64,000 bases of DNA, from the NCBI GenBank assembly GCA_028752905.1, contig JAQNBH010000014.1, positions 27,352,168 through 27,416,167 on the forward strand. The letters run 5' to 3'. Positions within the stretch are counted from its first letter, which is position 1. Every line of letters begins with the position of its first letter. A program made the position numbers and the translations under genes. Under the pieces are notes generated by a model. It had not been told where the DNA came from and did not search any database. It saw nothing but the letters and a program-made list of their open reading frames with translations. Source of the stretch: Cladorhizidae sp. MBARI D1340-BT2 (taxonomy: Eukaryota > Porifera > Demospongiae > Poecilosclerida > Cladorhizidae). Below are positions 49,501 to 60,540 of the stretch, piece after piece.

Positions 49501-52500
49501 GCAATTTTTATTACGCTCTTTGTGAAATATGACGAGCTATTTCACTCGCATGAAGTATTTTTACATGCCTTCGGCTCATGAAAATAAGGGTGTGTGCTCA
49601 CGAAATAACCTGCCATATTCCACTCTGACTCGTGTAACAAGACATACATTTTTGTGGTTAAGGTAACACTAGGATCACAGTACAAAAAATAAGACGATCT
49701 GTAAAAATAAAAAATAAAGAAGTTTTCACTACTTTCGAGCTCCACATTGTAATAAAGAACCCAATTAGAACCAGGTAGCAGGTTGGTAAGTACGAGTACA
49801 AATTGTAAACTGAAGAGTATGTAGCGCCAACCAAGAACTTGGCATGTGAATATTTGTGGTTCTTTAATCTTCCTTATCACAACAATAAACAATACTTACT
49901 TGAACCATTGCCTGGCAGTTCAGCTCCACTACTTTGTACAACCTCTGAAGAAGAAGGGTAAAAAAAATTCTTATGAAATCTCCCCCACCCCCAAAAGGCT
50001 ATCTTATTTTCTCACCTCAGCAGGAATGTTGGCGAACTTGTCAGGGTACTCGAAAGAAAGTCCAACATTATTAACTATAGAATGAGTGGAGAAATATCTG
50101 CACAAGTTATTAATAGCCCACTAAAACAAAAACTAAATGACCACCTTTACCCGATCAAATGCCGATTATATTTTTGGTTTGTTGTAACGACTATTTTAGC
50201 TAAAAATAAAATTAACTTGTCAAACTATTGGTATATTGGTATAAGTATCACCTCCATTTAAGTAACCAAACAAAAGCTACACAGCACTACGTTGCTATAT
50301 ATATGTCTACAACCAAACTTACAGCAGAGATATCCATCCTGGGATACCGCCTAGCTCAAGAGCAAAGGAATTCAGAGTGATTCCTGGTTAATTAAGCATA
50401 GGTACCTGTGTGTACCTTTGCACTGAAGAAGAACTTCCAGAAACAGTAGGAAGAGATCGTTCACGAACTCAGTTGCGATCATCGGGCATTAAAACAACTT
50501 TGCTCGCCCCATCGAACTGGAAGTAACGTTTTATAACCATATTTTTGATCAATAGAGCAGGTATTGGGCATGTGCATATGGAGAATGGGCACGTAGTTCA
50601 ATTTTTTGAATTTGATTTTTCTACTTTCCCGACGATGTCCGAGTTTGCGCCATATGGTGCTTACGGCAGTTAAGCAGATATATCTGCAAACTCAAATAAC
50701 ATTCACACAAATCATTTATTTGCACATGCCAAGAAACTGCTCCATCGTTATTAAATATTAAATTGTCACACGAGACTGGATTTCCAATTTAAAGCAAAAA
50801 CAAACTTCTCGATAGATTAATGGCTAGCAAACACAAACTGCCTCCATGATTGGTCTCTTTCTGGCCCTTACTGCTACTGCTGGAACATCTTCTGCTGAGC
50901 AGCAAGCACCATGCTTACTGGCATCACTATGGATCCTTAGCTCATGAAGAAGGAGGTTTTCCTGAATGAATTTCTTGGCTAGAAGTTTCGTTGTACACAT
51001 ACGTAGCTGACGTAGTCCTTGTAGCTTTTGTTAGCTTACTTCAATGGAGCAAATTCTGATATTCAGTTTGAAATGGTTACCTTTGAAAAAGTGGCAGTTT
51101 GAAGAACACTCAGATATAAAGTGGTGGTCTGTTGGTTAACAATATGTACCAGTGAGTCTAGTAGGTGTAGTTTTCTATGTATATATTTGAGTTGATGGTG
51201 CATTATGTAACTATATATAACTTAAACATATGCAGGTGTGGATCCTGTGTGAGCTGTGATATATATGTGCATGTACAGTGGCAGCAGAAAACATGCCAGT
51301 TCCAATGCAGTGGAATGACATACAAACCAGGTAATATTGTAAGTCGACTAACTGGAGCAGCTCTCAACATCGCTATAGTTAGCTGACTGGTTGACTGGAG
51401 TATACATATAACTCTCAATTCCATCACAGTCAACAACTGCTCCACAGGGATGTCCACTCTTGCCACAATCTTTCCTAGTGCATGACTATCCCAGGATGTC
51501 CTTAGGGCTAATCCTAGAGTCCCCTATCTCTAAAATATCGCTAGCCCTAGAATACCACCCTCCCTAGCCCTAGAATACAACTCTCCCTAGCCCTAGAATA
51601 CCTCTAGCCCTAGAATACCTCTAGCCCTAGAATACCACTCTCCTTAGTCCTAAAATACATTCTCCCTAACTAGAATGCACAGCCCTAGAAGTAATCATGG
51701 CATCCTCTAAGCTCAGACCTGAAAATACACTAGACATTATGTATATTCAAGGATCCATGATGTATCTAGTCAATCATCCTGAGACATCACGGGATAGTCC
51801 TGAATAGGCCCAAGTATCCCAGGAATTCTGGGATGTCTTAGGAGAGGTTGTGACAGTGCTAGATGTCTTTAGCAGCAATGGATCGGAGACTACATGTACA
51901 AAGCTTGACATACTGCTGGAACTGCACAAGTGTTTCTCCTATCCACAATGAAGTGTAACACATTCCATGCCAAACGTGTTCAGTCTTGAACCACAAAAAT
52001 AGATGGTTCCAAGATGACCAGAATGCATTGCAGTGGAAGGGCGAGGGGAAGAGCATCCAGATAATGCTAGATTAGGTTACCAGGAATGGGTCAGGAGTCA
52101 TCACCATGAAGATGCTGCATGGAGTTAGGATGAGAGTGAACCTGGCAAAGGTACAAAACAAAAATCAAGAACTTGTGCACAGATACAGAAAGGTTAGCTT
52201 AGCCACCTGACAAGCTTGTGTACGTTTGGCAAATGTGCATAAGTGTTAGTTACGTAGCTGACTAGCTTGTAGGAACTAACTTCTGAAGAATGATAGCATT
52301 CTAGTATATGGATAACCTTGTAGGCAAAGAACTGGAGAAGGAAGAGTGGCAATGAGAGCATGGTTTGCCTGTGGTAATGGAGTCCTGAGCCTGAGCTGCA
52401 TCAACACCAGTTGATCTACTGGATATGTTTCAGATATTAATAGACGATTACTCTGGGAAGACACAATTGTTGTTGGCAGAGCTTTGTTTATTTTTGGTTG

Positions 52501-53075
52501 TTGTTCAGTTGTTAGTGACAGTCCTGACCCCAACATGGCAGCCAGTACTCAAAGCACAAATATGTGAAATATCAACAAAAAATACTGTGAATATTCTCTG
52601 TGGGAGGAAGCCACTGGACCAGGTCAGAAGGCAGAAGGAACTGCTAGTGAAGGTGGCACTGCACATCAGCATGGCACAAAGTGTGAGCAGTTCAATCGAG
52701 ACTATGGACTTGACTGGTTGCCGAGTAGCCACTCTCAAGAGCCTGAACTTGAAGCCACGACCACCATAATTATTTATTTATGTTGTTGTTGTTGTTGGTT
52801 GTTTGTAAATATATATATCTATTTTTATTATTATTCTATATATAATTTATTTTATTATCGATTGATTTTTGATTTTTTTAGATCTATTTTTTTTAGATCT
52901 ATTTTTTATTACATTCATTTTTTATTGTCATTTTTTTTTGGTTTATTGTTTATTATTGTTTATTATTGTATTGTTTATTTTGTTTGTTCGCATTTATTTT
53001 GTTTGTTCGTTTTAGTTTTTATTGTTATTATATATATATTATATATATTAATAACAATAATAAAAATATTTATTA

Positions 53076-53153
<78 letters not shown>

Positions 53154-56100
53154 TTATTTTATTATTATTATTTTACATCCTGTTACGCGTTGCACGTGTG
53201 TGCTGGTTCACGTGCTGGATGTGTGTGCCGGTACCGGTATATAGCAGGCTCACGCGAGTCTTAGCATCTCATTATCACTGATGAAGGCTAGTGCATCTAA
53301 TTGAAACGTCGAGAGAATACAATTTGAAGTTGATTATTGAGAAGGTTATTGTAACTATGAATATTCATAAGCCACGTGCCACACTCAACTTTCAGTGGAC
53401 AGGTGAACTTGAATGGACTACATAGTTATAGATAAGATAATAATACCTGTACATAAGTTGTGTACTAACATACCCAGGACTCCTATGTCTAGTTGACTAA
53501 GTTGCTCAGAGATGGCATCATAGATCTCCAGGCCATCAGTTAAATCAACAGGAATCACCAGAGAATCACGACCATACTTCTCCTCTAAAGAAAACAGAAA
53601 GTATTAAATATGAGGAGGTTTACTGCATTCACTTGAATACAAGTCACTCAAGGATGCAGTCTTCCAATTATAGCACACCCAGTTCATTACAGTAGTGCGC
53701 AGTGGTTAAATCTATTTTACAAATTATGGAAGAGCTCTGCAGAGTTGATAAAGAAACCTTTCTTCACTTGCGGAACATCTGTGAAGGTGGAAGGCTTTGG
53801 AGAAGGAGAGATTTTTATTTGAGTGTGTGCTAGTGTGTGAGGAGATGTCTAGTGTGTCTGTGTATGTGAGGATGTATACTGCAACAAACAGAACACATGT
53901 GGACCAACACCACACTGGGTTGAGGTAGGTTGAAGTAGGTTGACAATAGTTATGGGTGACACACAAGGGTTGAGGCAGGTGAAGTAGGTTGATAATAGCT
54001 CTATGGGGGCACACACTCGACCAACGCCACACTGGGTTGAGGCAGGTTGAAGTAGATTGACAATAGTTATGGGTGACACACAAGGGTTGAGGCAGGTTGA
54101 AGTAGGTTGATAATAGCTCTATGGGGGCACACACTCTACCAACGCCACACTGGGTTGAGGCAGGTTGAAATAGGTTGGCAATCTATAGGCCTGTCCACAC
54201 TGCACACTGGAGTCGACTTGAGTCGTTTCATAAGTGTTTCTGCGCGTCCACACTGCAAAAAAACAAGTCGACTTGAACTTCGAGTCGACTTTAAACGACT
54301 ACATTTTGAGCCAACGAAATAGGTGACTAGAGACGGATGTAAACGTTTTCAAAAACGTAGAAATTGATAAATATTGCACATCATATAGAACACTTTTTAT
54401 TGCTCGAGCTCGCAAGATGGCTGGTTGATCAAACTAAGGCTCTGGTCAGTATCTGGGCGCAGGAGGGTGTGCAGAAGGAATTGGACGGGGCGAAACATAA
54501 TAGGATGGTATATGAGCGCGTTGCTCAGCAGTTGGCAGTACTTGGGATCGAAAGGATGTGGCAGCAGTTTCGGTCGAAGATTAAGAACCTAACCTTCAAG
54601 TATAGAAAGGCTATCTAGCTACTGTCGCTATTTGTAAGCCTGCCTTTTTATATATTTTGAATGGTAGCTTCATATCCAGTCAAGCTGTAGTCTATGGCAT
54701 GCAGCTATTAAACTAGCTAGCTATGTAGCTTTTACTGCTTTTACATTTTTGGTAGCTATAGCTAGCTAGCAAGGTGTACAAGTAGCTAGCTAGCTATAGC
54801 TAGATAACTGACCCTTGTAGCCTCTGCCTGTGTATCTCAAATAAAACTGATCTTGCATGCGCCTTCCTTGCCATTAATACTCTCCTTCTCCTTCTCTGAA
54901 CAGCATGAGACTTCATCAGCCGTAGATAGGCCATCATCCACACGGAAAAAAAAGAACTCGATATGTAGCTAACAGTTAGGTTTCGCGCATGCGTGACATT
55001 TTTGACGACCGTGGGCGGTCCCGTGCAGGTGACTTCGCTGTTCATTTCTGTAGTGTGGACGCGCGCAAAACGACTTAAGTCGTTTTGCAACGTAAACGAC
55101 TCGGAAAACGATTTGAAACGTTTCCATTTTTGTGTAGTGTGGACAGGCCTTATGAGGACACACACTGAACCAACACCACACTGGGGGCAGGTTGAAATAG
55201 GTTGACAATAGTTATGGGGGACACACAATGGACCATGGGTTGAGGCAGGTTGAAGTAGGTTGACAATAGTTCTATGAGGACACACACTGAACCTACACCA
55301 TACTGGGTTGAGGCAGGTTGAAGTAGGTTGACAATAGTTCTATGAGGAGACACACTGAACCAACACCACACTGGGTTGAGGCAGGTTGAAGTAGGTTGAC
55401 AATAGTTCTATGAGGACACACACTGAACCAACACCACACTAGGTTGAGGCAGGTTGAAGTAGGTTGACAATAGTCATGGGGGACACACAATGGTCCATGG
55501 GTTGAGGCAGGTTGAAGTAGGTTGATAATAGCTCTATGGGGCACACACTCGACTAACGCCACACTGGGTTGAGGCAGGTTGAATTAGGTTGAATTAGGTT
55601 GAAGTAGCTTGATAATAGCTCTATGGGGCACACACTGGACCAACACCCCACTGGGTTGAGGCAGGTTGCGGTAGAGCTCTATGGGGACACAACACTGGGG
55701 GGAAAAACAGTTTCTTTTAATTACAACAGTCCCAGCGCTGGTAGAATTTTGGTACTGGTACACATCATATATTTATTATATCTTACTGATTTCCTTGGCC
55801 ACTTTCTTCAACTTCTCTTCGGAACGACTCATAAGGACTATGTTTAACCCTCTTCTAGCCAGCTATGGACATACACACACATCATCAATCAAGATTAGCA
55901 AAAATATTGTCCAGACATGTCACAGATACTGTCCAAGCATGTCATAGCAATGCTAATTCTAGTATTTGTGGTTTGTTTGTTTGTTTGTCTGTTTGTCTGT
56001 TTGTCTGTGTGTGTGTGTGTGTGTATGTGTGTGTGTGTGTGTCAGAGAGAGAGAGTGTCTGTGTGTCAAATCTCACCTCCATAGCATAGCCTCTTCCAAT

Positions 56101-56574
56101 TCCTTCAGATGCTCCGGTCACCACTAGAGAACAACAACAATAGCATCAAATGAAAACACACGGGGGAATTTCCCCCCCCCCCTTTTTCCCCCCTTCTAAA
56201 TGATAGTCTCACATTACCTCTGTATACACCAACTGAAAATACACTGTATACTTGACAACTGGCAGACATTTTCCAAGAAGTCAAGGAACAGGCTTCCATT
56301 TAATTTTCTACACTCTACTAGCTACTCACCTCTCCCTGCCCCCTCCACCATCCATGCCCCCAAACCACACCCTTTCCTCCACCCCTCTCTAACACCTCAC
56401 AACTCCCATCTCCTTGCATAGTTTTTACCTGCCCATTGGCCATGTTTGCGTAGATTAGCTACTCCTAGTCCCAATCGGGCCAGAAAGAATGCACGCAAAC
56501 CAGACTGCAGGATACACAGCTGTTGGAGAAGTAGGCGGCCAATGAATAAAGTCCCTAAAATTGCAGCTGCACTC
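46540..56574 (-). CDS. SDR-family 3-ketoacyl-CoA reductase/17-beta-HSD-like, copy 2
   Basis: Ten exons in coding order: 56429-56574, 56077-56123, 55787-55862, 53474-53584, 50016-50074, 49900-49944, 47451-47567, 47228-47293, 47013-47162 and 46540-46644. Each matches copy 1 in length and phase except the last, which is 9 bases shorter. Motifs are TGASEGIG, DIGVLVNNVG, ELN, NISSGAS and VYSATK. The catalytic Tyr and Lys are present, and all exons are open. Differences from copy 1 are mostly conservative (for example LSFEYPDKFANIP for LAFEHPDFYANIP). The C-terminal exon is the most diverged and ends REKNN. As in copy 1, a stop lies in frame upstream of the exon at 56574 and an acceptor precedes it, so a short first exon is still missing. 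Role as for copy 1: an NADP(H)-dependent oxidoreductase, probably on lipid or steroid substrates. Confidence 0.88.
48178..48440. repeat. Minisatellite, 89-bp unit, three copies
   Basis: Units of ATTTTAAAACAATCATTATT, then CTTCCATTGTTACTGG and CTATCTAAAGAAGGAGTTTC, nearly identical to each other. Block A has one diverged unit (about 15830-15915). The array lies within an SDR gene 2 intron. Confidence 0.9.
48526..48715. repeat. Minisatellite, 20-bp unit, about nine copies
   Basis: The unit is AACTATAAGAACACGTGCCT, with one or two changes per copy. It is head-to-tail without spacers, so it is not a CRISPR array. It is absent from block A. Confidence 0.92.
50075..53473. other. Large intron of SDR gene 2
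   Basis: This 3.4-kb intron pairs with the 17260-21209 intron of copy 1. It contains degenerate CCCTAGAATACC repeats (about 51510-51690), an AT-rich tract with a pure TTA run, and a fold-back repeat arm at 53276-53352. The 39-bp minisatellite of copy 1 is not present. No second gene is seen. Confidence 0.7.
52780..53170. repeat. AT-rich simple sequence with (TTA)n microsatellite
   Basis: TTTATT/TTTTTA-rich DNA ends in about 28 uninterrupted TTA units (about 53068-53150). It produces a long Tyr-rich frame that is clearly an artefact of the repeat. Confidence 0.9.
54187..55150 (+). mobile_element. PIF/Harbinger-like element, 964 bp, with 3-bp target duplication
   Basis: The ends AGGCCTGTCCACACT and AGTGTGGACAGGCCT are perfect inverted repeats. 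TAT flanks both sides (54184-54186 and 55151-55153), and neighbouring minisatellite units give the empty site CTATGAGG. Subterminal GCGCGTCCACACTGCA and its complement near 55065 form a second inverted pair, with GAGTCGAC/ACGACTTAAGTCGT motifs. It encodes a Myb-like protein but no transposase. Confidence 0.88.
54364..54618 (+). CDS. Myb/SANT-like DNA-binding protein of a Harbinger element
   Basis: 84 residues. The domain reads TKALVSIWAQEGVQKELDG, then HNRMVYERVAQQLAVLGIER, QQFRSKIKNLTFKYRKA. This is the Myb/SANT-like trihelix typical of the second protein of PIF/Harbinger elements, which binds the element ends and helps import the transposase. One of the usual Trp residues is retained (IWAQ), and a second is seen as MWQQF. 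The start is the first in-frame ATG, before a leader of about 20 residues. The frame stops right after the domain, so the protein is short; a downstream exon is possible. It lies wholly inside the element. Confidence 0.78.
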   Translation: MINIAHHIEHFLLLELARWLVDQTKALVSIWAQEGVQKELDGAKHNRMVYERVAQQLAVLGIERMWQQFRSKIKNLTFKYRKAI

Positions 56575-59500
56575 CTATAATTAGCAGAACCACATTCATG
56601 TTTTGAGAATTAAAAATGGCAGACAGAACACCAACCCTGTCTCCCCCCTCCCCTCCCCCAATAAAGCTCCTACGTCAACTAACGCACACATTTACAGTGC
56701 CTAAGGGCAAGGATCATGTTTTAGCTTGTTTTTATTGTTGTTGTTTTTGCGTAACTTAACGTCTTCAATAATTTGGTACCAGAAAGTATCTGCAATAGTC
56801 CAATGCACATATGATTAACACGTTTCTAGAATGTGGAAGCCAAAAATTATTCAGCTACACAATACTACAGTTGCAATGACTTCCTCCATAATCATCTTAA
56901 TTTCGTTTCGGCTAAATGCTCTAGCCTTCGTCAATAATAATGAGATGCTAAGCCTCACATGAGGTTGATACACCTGTAGCAGAAAGGTCCGAATGAGTAA
57001 ATTTTGTTGATCATGGAGGAAGGCATTTTAAATGTTCATGGCAACTGAGAGTTTGTTGAAAATACTGCAGTTCTCCACCGCTGAACTATCATATATATAT
57101 AGGAATAAACAACATAAAATAAACAACAATAAATGTCCTACTTCAATGTTTCTCTTTCAATCAGCATGTTTGTATTCACTGCTGATATCAGCTGAAAATA
57201 TCGCACAAATGTTCCCATTAACACCATGTCATTTCCCCCCCTCATCCAAAGATACACCACATCCAATTTGGAAAGAACCGCGAGTCAGATGTAAATCTGA
57301 CTTTCTGTTAAGTTTTTCTTGGTAATTCGTATTCCAATAATAAACTATTGACAAAATCAAAATAAAAAGTTAGCAAGACTGTACCCATGTAGTCAATGTC
57401 GATGACCCTTTACCAAAAAATTACATGACAATATTACATTGTTTGACAACTAGTTAGACCACAACTTACCATTAAAATTGCAGTGCCAAGTGTCGTTAAA
57501 AAAATTAAAGGGTCGCCTGACTTGCTGTCGTCTACACGTGTAGTCGTTTCCGCTCTTTTTAACAGGTCAATCATTGTTAGTTTTTAAATAAAAATGTCTT
57601 TGAGCATCTGCATAGAGCCACTCATGCCCAAGTTGTACGTGCAGACAAAGTCAAGTGCCACATTTGCTAAGGACAGAGCATACAATATTATTGAGCAAAG
57701 CATCTACTAGTTATCCAATTTGTTCAATGGTGCTAAGACTTGGAGGGTATTATCACTAGAGGGCTGAAGCTACAATCTTGGCCAAATCACCTCTAGGATT
57801 TAGGAGAAGCTAGCTAGGTGAGGGATGCTCAGAACTGCTCCAAACTTTCCTAGGCCATCCTGAGGTGTGTACCACCATCGTGGAATAGTATCCCAGGACA
57901 CTAGGGACTATCTCTGGATGTCCACAGCTAGGGTGACTGATGGCTGTGCAACATAGAACCAGGAATATTGTATCAGAGTGAATTTGGGACAATCCCAAGA
58001 TGTCCATAGCCCCTGGCCTCAGAATATCCACCTCCACCCATCCCATCCACGCCACACGCCAAAAAAATTACACATACTTTTGCAATGTTATACCTAGGCA
58101 ATATTTTTAGCATGCAGTGTAGGATCCATCGTTGGAGCCAATTATCAAGTTCGTCCAGTGATGTGTCGTCCAGTGATGTGTGTAGAACTTAATTAAAGTC
58201 GTAACCACAAGTTTTTGTGTGTGGATGTGTGTTTATTTTATCACGCATCTTTAATAAATATCTTTAAGCAGATATAAAGAGTGACCCTCTTTGCGATGGG
58301 AGACTCTAGTCATACCAACTAGTCATACCAACATAAATGTAGCCGATTCAATATGCCTAATGCAGGAATATACAAGTATGGCTGCAGGAAACTGTACTCA
58401 CTACAAGGAGTGTTCTCTTTAGCTCATAAACACTTCCGTCTGTAGTGGCTAATGATTCAGTGGCCACTTTTGACACCTCATCAGAAGTAATGAACACCCT
58501 CATTCCATATGGTAATCTCAGCTAAGTAATAATCAGCAGCTGCTACTGCTACCATATAGTAATCTCAGCTAAGTAATAATCAGCAGCTGCTACCATATAG
58601 TAATCTCAGCTAAGTAATAATCAGCAGCTGCCATATAGTAATCTCAGCTAAGTAATAATCAGCAGCTGCCATATAGTAATCTCAGCTAAGTAATAATCAG
58701 CAGCTGCTACCATATAGTAATCTCAGCTAAGTAATAATCAGCAGCTGCTACCATATAGTAATCTCAGCTAAGTAATAATCAGCAGCTGCCATATAGTAAT
58801 CTCAGCTAAGTAATAATCAGCAGCTGCCATATAGTAATCTCAGCTAAGTAATAATCAGCAGCTGCTACCATATAGTAATCTCAGCTAAGTAATAATCAGC
58901 AGCTGCTACCATATAGTAATCTCAGCTAAGTAATAATCAGCAGCTGCTACCATATAGTAATCTCAGCTAAGTAATAATCAGCAGCTGCCATATAGTAATC
59001 TCAGCTAAGTAATAATCAGCAGCTGCTACCATATAGTAATCTCAGCTAAGCAATAATCAGCAGCTGCCATATAGTAATCTCAGCTAAGTAATAATCAGCA
59101 GCTGCTACCATATAGTAATCTCAGCTAAGTAATAATCAGCAGCTGCCATATAGTAATCTCAGCTAAGCAATAATCAGCAGCTGCAACTGCAACATTCAGG
59201 TACTTGGATTTTTGGCTGCATGTAACTTTGACAGGTTGTAACTATGCAACATTCAAAAGGGAGCACACCAAGAGATCTTCTGAGCTAGTACATATCGTTC
59301 ATACAGAAAAGTGATCAGAATCTATGGAGCTCCAAAGTCATAACTACAAGTTCTTTACTGATGCAACAATTTTTTTAGCATCAAAAGAGAACACACAAAG
59401 AGATCTATCATTTGAGCTATATATCTAGTCCATACATTTCACCAACCCCCCCCCCCCCCCCCCCCCCCCCCAAACCACACAATTTTTAGTTTTTGACATC

Positions 59501-59640
59501 GTACATTCCACTTGTATTTCCAAAACACACGTATGCTGTAAGGCTGTAAGGGGACGGTGGGTGGTGGGGGCAGGGGGAGGGGGGTCACAATAATTCAATA
59601 ATTCAATAGGCTACATTTAGGTATATCAATGAGGACCCTA
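56575..59640. other. 5' side of SDR gene 2 and block B repeats
   Basis: The segment to about 57760 pairs with 22960-24400 of block A. The segment 57770-58080 (CCCAGGA/ATGTCC-rich) is degenerate repeat related to 51770-51850. A long minisatellite (58507-59185) and a poly-C run (about 59448-59471) follow. No gene is recognised. Confidence 0.5.
58507..59185. repeat. Minisatellite, 33-42-bp unit, about 18 copies
   Basis: The unit is CCATATAGTAATCTCAGCTA plus AGTAATAATCAGCAGCTG, with or without CTA. Units of two or three length classes are interspersed with very few base changes. Absent from block A. Confidence 0.93.
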
Positions 59641-59712
59641 GCACAGAGTGTGTGCCGAGATAATAAAGCCACATAAGATCACACCTGGACAGACCTGCCT
59701 GCACCCCTCTCA

Positions 59713-60122
59713 TCCAGTTGCCACACCCACCTCACTTGCGCTGAGCCACCCCAGGAAAGGTTGTGTGTCGGATAACACTAGGGCGAGGGATCTGGACCAA
59801 ATATGGCACCTCCAGTTGTACATGGTGCTAAGTAGTGGAAATCAAAATAGTGGGATCATCTACTATCAAGTCTGTGGCTTCCCATGTGATCATACACAAC
59901 ACCACACTCAGCCTCGCTCATCCAGTTGCCACACCCACCTCACTTGCGCTGAGCCACCCCAGGAAAGGTTGTGTGTCGGATAACACTAGGGCGAGGGATC
60001 TGGACCAAATATGGCACCTCCAGTTGTACATGGTGCTAAGTAGTGGAAATCAAAATAGTGGGATCATCTACTATCAAGTCTGTGGCTTCCCATGTGATCA
60101 TACACAACACCACACTCAGCCT
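59713..60122. repeat. Tandem duplication, 218-bp unit, two copies
   Basis: 59713-59930 and 59931-60122 appear identical apart from the truncated end. Each contains CACCTCACTTGCGCTGAGCC and GGGCGAGGGATCTGGACC. The near-perfect identity implies a very recent duplication or an assembly artefact. Confidence 0.88.
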
Positions 60123-60225
60123 CGCCCGTGTCCTTAGGTCATCCCACCAAACCTTGTGTGAGTCACCCACCAAACCTTGTGAACCAACAAACATCATTAG
60201 ATAGAATTCTAATACTTAAAACTAC

Positions 60226-60540
60226 GCAAAATGCGTTCACTATTCATATCGCGGAGTATGTGATTCGAGCCACTCAGGAAGTCGATAAGCTCCCCCATGG
60301 CGCTCCTCTTCCCCTCCAGCAGTAATCTACTCCATTTTACTCCTATCATTCTTTCCAGTCGTAAATTGTGACCTACTATATTCACTCAAGCATTGGCTGT
60401 GTGCATGTAGATCCACATAGCCAACATCTTTGTATTCTCTGATTTGTTTGGTTAGAGCCTCACCAATGGGGAAAAGGTGAATCTTGCTGTCTTCATAAAC
60501 TCTGCAGCGCATTGGCAACACTATTCGCTGGCTACACTAT
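60226..60540. other. Segment conserved between blocks upstream of the SDR genes
   Basis: It matches 24420-24720 at clearly higher identity than neighbouring DNA. On the minus strand both copies begin CACTGCAGAGTTTATGAAGA-like and keep CRVYEDSKI in one frame, but the frames then diverge by indels. It may be an old exon, a promoter or a repeat remnant. No family is recognised. Confidence 0.4.

Larger units (their letters stand above)
53895..55690. repeat. Long minisatellite, about 65-70-bp unit, split by a transposon
   Basis: Units read GGTTGAGGCAGGTTGAAGTA, then GGTTGACAATAGTTCTATGA, then GGACACACACTGAACCAACA. Copies run from 53895 to 54186 and from 55151 to about 55690, interrupted by the Harbinger element. 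The array lies in the intron between SDR exons 55787-55862 and 53474-53584. Long frames on the minus strand (PHRTIVNLLQPAST repeats) are products of the array. Confidence 0.9.

Noticed and set aside
52718..53152. Long plus-strand frame rich in Tyr and Phe
   Set aside because: It is the translation of TTA and TTTATT simple sequence.
53724..55562. Several minus-strand frames with repeated PHRTIVNLLQPAST-like peptides
   Set aside because: They are the minisatellite read in frames free of stops, in different frames across the array, inside an SDR intron.
57810..58055. 81-residue minus frame
   Set aside because: It lies in degenerate CCAGGATGTCC-type repeat with no family match and is absent from block A.
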